Made by a program: the position numbers and the translations under genes. The notes beneath the pieces were generated by a model. It did not search any database and was not told the origin of the DNA. It was given only the letters and a program-made list of their open reading frames with translations. Below are positions 33,839 to 41,593 of a DNA stretch of 64,000 nt, piece by piece. The stretch lies in the NCBI RefSeq assembly GCF_001429765.1, contig NZ_LMJB01000009.1, positions 186,001 to 250,000 on the forward strand. Direction: 5' to 3'. The stretch comes from Flavobacterium sp. Root901 (GTDB taxonomy: Bacteria > Bacteroidota > Bacteroidia > Flavobacteriales > Flavobacteriaceae). How positions within the stretch are numbered: the stretch's first letter is position 1; the number at the start of each line of letters is the position of its first letter.

Positions 33839-33907
33839 GTTTAATCGTTTAATGGTTAATCGTTTAATCAGAGATAGGTTAAAAGTTCAACAATTAAACG
33901 ATTAAAC
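33839..33907. repeat. GTTTAATCG-type inverted repeat in the lipA-gap spacer
   Basis: GTTTAATCGTTTAAT (33839-33853) and ATTAAACGATTAAAC (33893-33907) are perfect 15-nt inverted repeats, with extra partial copies of GGTTAATCGTTTAAT and GGTTTTAACGGTTAAAC beside them. It belongs to the same family as 14586-14640. Confidence 0.7.
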
Positions 33908-33945
33908 GGTTTTAACGGTTAAACAAACTAACGAATAAACCAGAA

Positions 33946-34944
33946 TTGAAAACAAGAATTGCCATTAATGGTTTTGGAAGAATTGGCAGAAATTTATTTC
34001 GCCTTCTATTAAACCACCCTGAAATTGAAGTTGTTGCAATTAATGATATTGCAGATAATAAAACAATGTCGCATTTAATAAAATACGACAGTATTCATGG
34101 AGTCCTGCCTTTTGCAGTAAGTTATGATGAAAACGGCATTATTGTAGATAACAAACATTTTTCGTTTTTTCATGAAAAAAGCATTTCAAATCTGGACTGG
34201 AAAAGTCAGTCGATTGATTTTGTAATTGAATCAACAGGAAAATACAAAACACACGAAGAATTAAATGGGCATATTGAAGCCGGAGCAAAAAAGGTAATCC
34301 TTTCTGCCCCTTCAGAAGTTGATACTATTAAAACAGTAGTTCTTGGAGTAAATGAAAATATTTTAGACGGAACAGAAACCATTGTTTCTAATGCAAGCTG
34401 TACCACAAACAACGCTGCACCAATGATAAAAATTATCGAGGAATTATGCGGAATTGAACAAGCTTACATTACAACAATACATTCTTACACAACAGACCAA
34501 AGCCTTCACGACCAGCCGCATAAGGATTTACGCAGGGCAAGAGGTGCAAGTCAGTCGATTGTTCCAACTACTACAGGTGCAGCTAAGGCATTAACAAAAA
34601 TTTTTCCTAAATTGCATGAAAAAATAGGAGGCTGCGGCATTCGTGTTCCAGTTCCCGATGGCTCGTTAACAGATATCACTTTTAATGTTAAGCGCGCCGT
34701 TACTATTGAAGAAATTAACATTGCATTTCAAAACGCCTCAAAAACAAATTTAAAGGGAATACTGGATTATACCGAAGATCCCATCGTTTCAGTTGATATA
34801 ATTGGCAATACACATTCATGTTTATTTGATGCACAACTAACCTCTGTTATTGACAAAATGGTAAAAGTTGTGGGTTGGTACGATAATGAAATTGGCTATT
34901 CATCAAGATTAATTGATTTGATTTTACTGATCAGAAAAAAATAA
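33946..34944 (+). CDS. gap: Glyceraldehyde-3-phosphate dehydrogenase, type I
   Basis: A 332-residue glycolytic enzyme. NAD motif GFGRIGR is at 9-15, D34 in INDIAD favours NAD+, the catalytic Cys152 is in SNASCTTN, and the catalytic His is in TIHSYTTDQ. The C-terminus has VVGWYDNEIGYS. The start codon is TTG at 33946, which gives the expected N-terminus MKTRIAINGF; no ATG fits. It may be one of several Gap paralogues, since a second is common in Flavobacteria. Confidence 0.96.
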   Translation: MKTRIAINGFGRIGRNLFRLLLNHPEIEVVAINDIADNKTMSHLIKYDSIHGVLPFAVSYDENGIIVDNKHFSFFHEKSISNLDWKSQSIDFVIESTGKYKTHEELNGHIEAGAKKVILSAPSEVDTIKTVVLGVNENILDGTETIVSNASCTTNNAAPMIKIIEELCGIEQAYITTIHSYTTDQSLHDQPHKDLRRARGASQSIVPTTTGAAKALTKIFPKLHEKIGGCGIRVPVPDGSLTDITFNVKRAVTIEEINIAFQNASKTNLKGILDYTEDPIVSVDIIGNTHSCLFDAQLTSVIDKMVKVVGWYDNEIGYSSRLIDLILLIRKK

Positions 34945-34970
34945 AATTCATTATAAATACGCTGCCATAT

Positions 34971-36779
34971 ATGAAATGCTATATTTTATTTGCAGTTTGT
35001 TTTTTTTATTCCTTTTTGTATTCTCAAAACAACCAGAATACAGACAGCATTTCCTATTATAACAAAAACCGAAGCTCGGCCCTTACAACTTTCCATGAAA
35101 TAATTAAGAAACCTGATAATCCTTCGATTTTAAAAACAAAAAGCGAGGCGTATTATCAGCTTGGATTGATTGAAGCAAAACTTAAACGGAATGATTCTGC
35201 AATAATTTATTTTAACAAGGCTTTAGATTATACTGATAAAACGAATGACCTTTCGCAAAAATCAAAAATTACTTTAGCCATAAGTCAATATTACAAACAA
35301 AACCGCAAATTTGATCTGGCCTATTCTTATCTGGATGAACATTATCAGTTAGAAAATTATATCCTGAAATTAAAAAATGCCAAAATTGATAATAATGAAT
35401 TTGAAAAATTCAAAAAAAATCAATCTTTAAACAATACCCTTAAACGACAAAGTGAAGAAAAAATTCAGCTTAAAACGTATCGGTATTCTAAATTAGTCAG
35501 TATTCTGGCTATTGCGCTGATTTCAATCCTATCGCTTTTGAGTCTGGCTTTGTATAAAAATAATATTATTCGAAATCAGAATAATTTAATTTTAAGAGAA
35601 AAAAACAAAGAACTGATTTTAGCCAAAAACAAAGCCGAGAAAGCCTCAAAAGCCAGATCTGAATTTTTATCTACCGTAAGTCACGAGCTCCGGACTCCGC
35701 TCAACGCAATTAACGGAATTACGCATTTACTTCTGGAAGACAATCCAAAAAAAACACAGCTTAAATATCTGGAATCCCTAAAATTTTCAGGAAATTATTT
35801 AACTACTTTTATAAACGAAATCCTCGAGATTAATAAAATCGATTCAACAAAAGTTGAAATTGAAAACATAAGTTTTAATTTAAAAGAGCTGCTTTTCAAT
35901 ATTCAGAGTTCTTTAAAAGAATTGGCAGCCGTCAATAAAAACTATTTTAATCTGGAAATAGACGATTCAATTCCGAATATATTAATCGGCGACCCTACTA
36001 AAGTTTCTCAAATCATATTAAACCTAATAAACAACGCTTTAAAATTTACTGAAAACGGACATGTAAATGTAATTGCAAAATTATTTTCACAGGAAGAAGA
36101 AAATGCAATTGTTTATTTTGAAATAGTCGACACAGGAATTGGTATTCCCGAAGATAAATTACAAACTGTTTTCGAGAGCTTTTCTCAAGGTTCCATCGAA
36201 GTAAACCGAAAATATGGCGGAACTGGATTAGGCCTGGCAATTGTTAAAAAGTTAATTGAACTTCTTGGCAGCGAAATCAAACTAAAAAGTGAAGTTGGAA
36301 AGGGATCGACTTTTACTTTCAAATTAAATTTTAAAATCAACAACGAACCTTTGGAAGCTATTACAGAAGAAAAACCATACAGCGACAAGCAGTTAGAGCA
36401 TAAATCAATTTTATTGATTGAAGACAATAAAATCAACCAGATGATAACACGAAAAATGCTTGAAAACAAAGCAATTCATTGTGAAATTATTGATAATGGC
36501 GAAGAAGCCGTTGAACTTTTAAAAGTTAAGCATTTTGACATGATTTTAATGGATGTGCACCTTCCCGGAATCAACGGAACTACTGCTACACAGCAAATTA
36601 GAGATTTTGATAAAATAACTCCAATTATTGCACTTACCGCAATTTCGCTTGACGAAAACCGCGATATGCTTTTATCTTTTGGAATGAACGATGTAATTAC
36701 CAAACCTTTTGCCCCTGACGAATTTTACAGTACAATCGCAAAGTTTTTTGATTCCTCTAAGATGCCGGAGTCTTTTTAA
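34971..36779 (+). CDS. Hybrid sensor histidine kinase/response regulator with TPR sensor
   Basis: A 602-residue protein. It has a signal peptide (1-18), a periplasmic TPR-like helical region (about 40-130), a transmembrane helix (about 170-195), a HisKA domain with the phosphorylatable His in STVSHELRTPLN, a HATPase with NNALKFTENGH (N box), DTGIGIPEDK (G1), FSQGS (F) and GGTGLGLAI (G2), then a receiver domain with the phosphoacceptor in DMILMDVHLPGING and the Lys in DVITKPF. No separate response regulator or HPt is next to it. Its 3' end overlaps the end of lpxK by 23 nt. Confidence 0.94.
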   Translation: MKCYILFAVCFFYSFLYSQNNQNTDSISYYNKNRSSALTTFHEIIKKPDNPSILKTKSEAYYQLGLIEAKLKRNDSAIIYFNKALDYTDKTNDLSQKSKITLAISQYYKQNRKFDLAYSYLDEHYQLENYILKLKNAKIDNNEFEKFKKNQSLNNTLKRQSEEKIQLKTYRYSKLVSILAIALISILSLLSLALYKNNIIRNQNNLILREKNKELILAKNKAEKASKARSEFLSTVSHELRTPLNAINGITHLLLEDNPKKTQLKYLESLKFSGNYLTTFINEILEINKIDSTKVEIENISFNLKELLFNIQSSLKELAAVNKNYFNLEIDDSIPNILIGDPTKVSQIILNLINNALKFTENGHVNVIAKLFSQEEENAIVYFEIVDTGIGIPEDKLQTVFESFSQGSIEVNRKYGGTGLGLAIVKKLIELLGSEIKLKSEVGKGSTFTFKLNFKINNEPLEAITEEKPYSDKQLEHKSILLIEDNKINQMITRKMLENKAIHCEIIDNGEEAVELLKVKHFDMILMDVHLPGINGTTATQQIRDFDKITPIIALTAISLDENRDMLLSFGMNDVITKPFAPDEFYSTIAKFFDSSKMPESF

Positions 36780-37779
36780 TATATTCTAAAATAGACGAAT
36801 CAAAATTTTGCTGGTGATTTATAAAAGTACTTTTTATAGGTAAATAATATAACTGAGAAATTAATTTAGAATCCTTTAAACGAACGTAATCTTTCTCAGT
36901 TGTAATTATTTTTCTTCCATTTGCTTTGCTCTGAATTGCTTCTAAATCTGCGTCAGAAAAATGATGATGATCCGGAAAAGTCAGGCATTCATCCTCTTCA
37001 TTTTTTAAATAATCAAAAAAAGGTTTTGGTTTTGCAATTCCGGCCAAAAGTAATTTAGATTCCAATTTAATTTCGTCAACTTCTATTTTTTTATCTTTTC
37101 CATAAATTACGGTATCATAATCGATAAAACTAAAAAAGATTTGCTGCGAGCAGTTAAGATGCAGTTTTAAACGGATTTCTTCTTGTTTCTGTTCAGACAG
37201 CTCTTTTGGGCATTTGGTAACCACAACGATATTTGCCCTTTCTGCACCGCTTCGGCTTTCTCTTAAATTTCCTGTCGGAAGCATACAATCATCTGCGTAT
37301 AAATCATCAAAAGAAGTGAGCAAAATATAATATCCGGCTTTGACTTTTCGATGCTGAAAAGCATCATCTAACAAAATAACCTGTGGTTTTTCTTTCTGTG
37401 AAAGCAATTGGGTAATTCCGTTTTTACGATCTGCATCAACAGCAACCTGAGCATCGGGGAATTTTTGATAAAATTGAAAAGGTTCGTCTCCTAGAATTTC
37501 AGCATTTGAATTTTCATCTGCCAAAACAAATCCTTCGCTTTTTCTTTTGTAGCCGCGGCTTAAAGCTGCAACCTTATATTTGTCCGACAACAAGCGAATT
37601 AAATATTCAATTTGCGGCGTTTTACCGGTTCCGCCAACGCTTAAATTTCCAACAGCAATAACCGGTACATTAAATGAAGTCGATTTCAATATTCCTTTAT
37701 CAAAAAGAAAATTACGAATTGAGGTTATAAAGCCGTATAAAATGGCAAAAGGGAAAAGTATTTTTCGGAGTAAGTTCAT
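36757..37779 (-). CDS. lpxK: Tetraacyldisaccharide 4'-kinase
   Basis: A 340-residue inner-membrane-associated kinase that phosphorylates the 4' position of the lipid A disaccharide. It starts with a hydrophobic amphipathic helix (LLRKILFPFAILYGFITSIR), then the P-loop GNLSVGGTGKTP (about 43-54), LSRGYKRKSEGF, and ILLDDAFQHRKV with the catalytic DD/H region. Length and order are normal. It is convergent with the hybrid kinase gene (23-nt overlap) and divergent from the Nif3 gene. Confidence 0.95.
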   Translation of the reverse strand: MNLLRKILFPFAILYGFITSIRNFLFDKGILKSTSFNVPVIAVGNLSVGGTGKTPQIEYLIRLLSDKYKVAALSRGYKRKSEGFVLADENSNAEILGDEPFQFYQKFPDAQVAVDADRKNGITQLLSQKEKPQVILLDDAFQHRKVKAGYYILLTSFDDLYADDCMLPTGNLRESRSGAERANIVVVTKCPKELSEQKQEEIRLKLHLNCSQQIFFSFIDYDTVIYGKDKKIEVDEIKLESKLLLAGIAKPKPFFDYLKNEEDECLTFPDHHHFSDADLEAIQSKANGRKIITTEKDYVRLKDSKLISQLYYLPIKSTFINHQQNFDSSILEYIKKTPAS

Positions 37780-37872
37780 TTTACGAAAGTATAATTTTTT
37801 TCGTTAATTTGTTTTTAGGTTTAAACATCTGTTAAAAACCTGAAATCAAAAACTTGAAATGACACCAAAAAA

Positions 37873-38967
37873 ATGAAAATCAAAGATATCATAACCGTAC
37901 TAGAAGAAATGGCACCACTCGCCTATGCAGAAGATTTTGATAATGTTGGGCTCCTGGTAGGAAATCCGGAAACAGAAAGTACCGGAATTTTAGTTTGTCA
38001 TGATGCACTTGAAAACGTAATTGACGAAGCAAAAACTAAAAACTGTAATGTTGTGGTTTGTTTTCATCCCATTCTATTTTCAGGAATTAAAAAAATTACA
38101 GGCAAAAATTATGTCGAACGCGCTATTTTAAAAGCCATCAAAAATGATATTGCCATTTATGCTGTTCATACCGCGTTAGACAATCATTCGCAGGGCGTTA
38201 ATAAAATTTTCAGCAATGCTTTAGGATTAAATAATACTAAAATATTGATTGCGAAACAGCAATTTCTTCAAAAATTAATTACTTATACCGTTCCTGATAA
38301 TGCTGAAAAAATTCGAAATGCAATGTTTGAAGCCGGCGCAGGAACAATTGGCAATTATGACAGCTGCAGTTTTAATTCAGAAGGCTTTTTTACTTTTAAA
38401 GGAAATGAAAAAAGTAACCCTACAATTGGCGAAAAAGGAAAACTACATACCGGAACCGAAATTAAAATTGAAGTTATTTTTGAAAAGCATTTACAATCCA
38501 GCGTTTTAAAAGCCCTTTTAAGCAATCACATTTATGAAGAGGTGGCTTATGAAATATACGAACTGCAAAATTCACATCCAAATATTGGTTTGGGAATGAT
38601 TGGCGAACTGGAAAATGAAATGGAGGAAAAAGAATTTCTTTTGTATGTAAAAGAAAACATGATTGCACGCGGCATCCGTCATTCTGCCTTTACAGGAAAA
38701 AAAATAAAAAAAGTAGCCGTTCTGGGCGGTTCAGGAAGTTTTGCCATCCAAAATGCAATTCAGGCCGGAGCCGATGCTTTTTTAACTGCCGATTTAAAAT
38801 ATCATCAATTTTATGAAGCCGAAAATAAGTTACTTTTGGCAGATATTGGTCATTTTGAGAGCGAACGCTATACAAAAAACTATATTGTTGATTATCTTCG
38901 AAAAAAAATTCTTAATTTTGCGATCATTTTATCGGAAGAAAATACAAATCCAGTTAAGTACTTATAG
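37873..38967 (+). CDS. Nif3-like dinuclear metal centre protein
   Basis: A 364-residue Nif3/YbgI family protein. Metal-binding blocks are VVCFHPILFSGIKKI, YAVHTALDN and, near the end, ADIGHFESE. As in other long members, a PII-like insert (about 125-235) separates the two halves. Some members are GTP cyclohydrolase-like in older annotation, but the activity is not settled. The next gene (38971) begins 3 nt after the stop, so the two are coupled; this Nif3/coiled-coil pairing is common in bacteria. Confidence 0.92.
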   Translation: MKIKDIITVLEEMAPLAYAEDFDNVGLLVGNPETESTGILVCHDALENVIDEAKTKNCNVVVCFHPILFSGIKKITGKNYVERAILKAIKNDIAIYAVHTALDNHSQGVNKIFSNALGLNNTKILIAKQQFLQKLITYTVPDNAEKIRNAMFEAGAGTIGNYDSCSFNSEGFFTFKGNEKSNPTIGEKGKLHTGTEIKIEVIFEKHLQSSVLKALLSNHIYEEVAYEIYELQNSHPNIGLGMIGELENEMEEKEFLLYVKENMIARGIRHSAFTGKKIKKVAVLGGSGSFAIQNAIQAGADAFLTADLKYHQFYEAENKLLLADIGHFESERYTKNYIVDYLRKKILNFAIILSEENTNPVKYL

Positions 38968-38970
38968 AAT

Positions 38971-39750
38971 ATGACGAATACGAAAGAATTAAGTGTTGAG
39001 GACAAGTTAAGAGCAATATATGATTTACAGCTTATTGACTCTAGAATTGACGAAATCAGAAACGTTAGAGGAGAACTTCCTTTAGAGGTTGAAGATTTAG
39101 AAGATGAAGTTGCAGGTTTGAGCACTCGTTCAGAGAAACTGAAAAGTGAACTTGAGGTGATTGAGGAGCAAATCAAAGCAAAAAAGATTGCTATTGAGGA
39201 GCATAAAGAGGTTATCAAAAAATACACTAAACAACAAGAATCAGTTCGTAATAACAGAGAATTTAATTCTTTAACTAAAGAAGTTGAATTTCAGGAATTA
39301 GAAATTCAATTGGCTGAAAAGCAAATCAAAGAGATGAAAGCTTCTATCGAGCACAAAAAAGAAGTTATTTCTAATTTAAAAGAAAAACTTGATGCTAAAA
39401 GCTCTCATTTAAAACATAAAAAATCTGAATTGGATGCAATTATGGCCGAAACTCAAAAAGAAGAAATCTTCTTGTCTGAGAAATCTGCTGAGTTTGCTGC
39501 ACAAATCGAAGACAGATTATTAGCTGCTTACAACAGAATCAGAAGCAGTGTTCGTAACGGATTAGCTGTAGTTTCTATCGAAAGAGGAGCTTCTGCAGGA
39601 TCTTTCTTTACGATTCCGCCGCAAACACAAGTTGAGATTGCTTCCAGAAAAAAAATTATTACTGATGAGCACTCCGGAAGAATTTTAGTTGATACTCAAT
39701 TAGCTGAAGAAGAAAAAGAAAAAATGGAACAATTGTTCTCAAAAATCTAA
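38971..39750 (+). CDS. Coiled-coil protein with cysteine-free (degenerate) zf-RING_7 domain
   Basis: A 259-residue protein: a long antiparallel coiled coil over about 40-180, then a C-terminal domain of the C4-type zinc ribbon (zf-RING_7) family with IPPQTQVEIASRKKI and SGRILVD. The protein has no cysteine at all. The four expected ligands are S208, S211, D232 and S235, so it cannot hold zinc in the usual way. Homologues have been linked to nucleic acid or flagellar and translation functions without proof. It is tightly coupled to the Nif3 gene. Confidence 0.88.
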   Translation: MTNTKELSVEDKLRAIYDLQLIDSRIDEIRNVRGELPLEVEDLEDEVAGLSTRSEKLKSELEVIEEQIKAKKIAIEEHKEVIKKYTKQQESVRNNREFNSLTKEVEFQELEIQLAEKQIKEMKASIEHKKEVISNLKEKLDAKSSHLKHKKSELDAIMAETQKEEIFLSEKSAEFAAQIEDRLLAAYNRIRSSVRNGLAVVSIERGASAGSFFTIPPQTQVEIASRKKIITDEHSGRILVDTQLAEEEKEKMEQLFSKI

Positions 39751-39755
39751 ATATC

Positions 39756-39784
39756 AAATCCCGATTCTTATCGGGATTTTTTTT
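39756..39784 (+). terminator. Terminator of the Nif3 operon
   Basis: AAATCCCGA (39756-39764) pairs with TCGGGATTT (39771-39779), followed by a run of eight or more Ts. Confidence 0.85.
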
Positions 39785-39796
39785 GCCTATTTTTTT

Positions 39797-39883
39797 TGCC
39801 ACGAATTACACAAATTTTCACTAATTATTTTTTTAACAATACTCCAAATAAAAAATTTGTGAAAATTTGTGAAATTCGTGGCA
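39797..39883. repeat. TGCCACGAATT inverted repeat with 25-nt arms
   Basis: Arms 39797-39821 and 39859-39883 are reverse complements with one mismatch, starting TGCCACGAATT and ending AATTCGTGGCA, around a 37-nt AT-rich core. It is of the same general type as the repeats at 22893, 23782 and 48981. Confidence 0.8.
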
Positions 39884-39914
39884 GACCTTTTTACCTTTAG
39901 AAAAAATTTAAGTT

Positions 39915-40775
39915 TTGGGAATTAAAAAAGGAATTCGTTTTATTACATTAAAATCAGTTGGATCTTATATTAACTTTTTGAGTTACGTGCGTCCGCAAAA
40001 AGCCATGGAACTTTCTTATGCACTTTTTAGCCAGCCCCGAATTGGGAGATTAAAAAAAGAAACACTTCCAAAAGTTTTAAGAAATACCGAAACAGAAATT
40101 TTTCATCATAACGAACATCATTTTCAAACCTATATCTGGAAAGGGAATGAAACCAAAATTTTACTCGTTCACGGATGGGAAAGTAATGCTTCCCGATGGA
40201 AAAAAACCCTGCCCCATTTACAAAAATCCGGAAGTACTATAATTGCAATTGACGCACCTGCTCACGGGCAAAGCAGCGGTAAAGAATTTAATGTTCCGCT
40301 TTATGCGGAATTTATTAATAAGGCCGTAGAAAAATATCAGCCTGAAATTATTATTGGTCATTCTATTGGCGGCGCAGCCTGCGTTTATCATCAATATTTA
40401 TTTCCGAATACGAGTATAAACAAAATGGTTATTCTTGGCGCTCCATCTGATTTAAAAACTTTGATTGATAATTATATTTCTATGCTGAGTTTAAATACCA
40501 AAATGTTACCGCTTTTAGAAAGTAAATTTATAAATCGTTTCAACTTCAAACTGGATGAATTTTCAGGACAGAAATTTGCATCAGAGTTTACCGTTCCCGG
40601 TTTTATTGCCCATGATATTTTAGATAAAATCGTCGCTTTTGAAGAAGGAAAAAAAATAGCCAGCAACTGGAAAAACAGTCAGTTTATTGAGACTAATGGT
40701 CTAGGACACGGAATGCACGATGATGAATTGTATGAGAAAGTAATTGAGTTTCTTTTCCCTAAAGGTTCAAAGTAA
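39915..40775 (+). CDS. Alpha/beta hydrolase
   Basis: A 286-residue serine hydrolase. ILLVHGWESNASRW (oxyanion loop), AIDAPAHGQSSG, the nucleophile elbow IIGHSIGGAA and the late GLGHGMHDD (catalytic His) define the fold. It starts at TTG (39915), giving MGIKKGIRF; there is no ATG until residue 32, which would remove about 30 residues ahead of the hydrolase core, so the start is uncertain. There is no signal peptide. The substrate is unknown. A repeat lies upstream and a CTAAG-type repeat downstream. Confidence 0.85.
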   Translation: MGIKKGIRFITLKSVGSYINFLSYVRPQKAMELSYALFSQPRIGRLKKETLPKVLRNTETEIFHHNEHHFQTYIWKGNETKILLVHGWESNASRWKKTLPHLQKSGSTIIAIDAPAHGQSSGKEFNVPLYAEFINKAVEKYQPEIIIGHSIGGAACVYHQYLFPNTSINKMVILGAPSDLKTLIDNYISMLSLNTKMLPLLESKFINRFNFKLDEFSGQKFASEFTVPGFIAHDILDKIVAFEEGKKIASNWKNSQFIETNGLGHGMHDDELYEKVIEFLFPKGSK

Positions 40776-40780
40776 CTTTT

Positions 40781-40820
40781 TAAAGGTTCTGAGTCTCTAA
40801 GCTGCTAAGGTTCTAAGTTT
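40781..40820. repeat. CTAAG-type short-period repeat
   Basis: AAGGTTCTGAGTCTCTAAG and GCTGCTAAGGTTCTAAG in tandem, period 9-10, in the spacer between convergent genes. It resembles 5293-5317. Confidence 0.5.
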
Positions 40821-40839
40821 TTATCAAAAAAAATCTCTT

Positions 40840-41526
40840 CTAAACGACGATTTTAAAATGTTTTAAAAGTTCTTTTTCTCCTTTTCCGGTAATTTGTATT
40901 GCTCTGGAATCTTTGGTTCTTCGCAGCCAATCCTCGGCAATCATTTTATCTAATAAAGAAGCACCAATCGAACCCGCGATATGATTTTTCCTTTCGCTCC
41001 AGTCTAAACATGGTTTTAAGAATAAACGTCTTTGCTTTTTAAGTTCTTCAAGATTGATTCCAAAATCAGAAAACCATTCTGCTCCTTCGCTGCTTATTTC
41101 AAACTTATTATCAGAATCGAGAATAATTTTTTGTTCTAAAAGGCTTTCGGCGACAGCCACACCAATTTTCCCGGCCAAGTGATCGTAGCAGGTTCTACAG
41201 TGTTTTATTGGCGAATGTTTTTCCGGATTCTTTTTCTGCGGAAGTGACGGCGGAATCAAACTTGCCATGGATTCAATTACATACGCAACTTCTTTGTTCG
41301 AAAATCTATAATATTTATGACGCCCTTGTTTTTCTACACAAAGCAAGCCCGCATCCAAAAGTTTAGCGAGATGCATACTCATATTTTGCGGCGATGTATT
41401 TGCTGAAATAACAAGTTCGGTTGCTGTGAATGCTTTGCCGTCAAGCAAAGTCCACATAATAGATGCACGGGTTGGATCACCGATTAATGCTGCTATTTTT
41501 ATAAATTGATCTTCCATTTTATGCAA
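40840..41526 (-). CDS. ArsR family transcriptional regulator
   Basis: A 228-residue regulator. The N-terminal ArsR winged helix (about 5-90) shows LIGDPTRASIMWTLLDG, FTATELVISANTSPQNMSMHLAKL (recognition helix) and KQGRHKYYRFSN (wing). The long C-terminal part holds HCRTCYDHLAGKIG, a Cys-containing motif that could bind a ligand or metal. It is twice the length of simple SmtB proteins. It is divergent from the P450-ABM pair with 67 bp between the start codons, so it probably regulates that pair. Confidence 0.88.
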   Translation of the reverse strand: MHKMEDQFIKIAALIGDPTRASIMWTLLDGKAFTATELVISANTSPQNMSMHLAKLLDAGLLCVEKQGRHKYYRFSNKEVAYVIESMASLIPPSLPQKKNPEKHSPIKHCRTCYDHLAGKIGVAVAESLLEQKIILDSDNKFEISSEGAEWFSDFGINLEELKKQRRLFLKPCLDWSERKNHIAGSIGASLLDKMIAEDWLRRTKDSRAIQITGKGEKELLKHFKIVV

Positions 41527-41569
41527 TCATAGTTAAAACAAGACTGAAGTATTCGTTTGTAAAGTTAAA

Positions 41570-41577
41570 TAACTTTG
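41570..41577 (+). promoter_or_regulatory. Candidate -7 element for the P450-ABM pair
   Basis: TAACTTTG fits TAnnTTTG, 16 nt before the P450 ATG, inside the 67-bp spacer shared with the divergent ArsR gene. No standard -33. Confidence 0.4.
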
Positions 41578-41593
41578 CTAAAAACAATTCATC

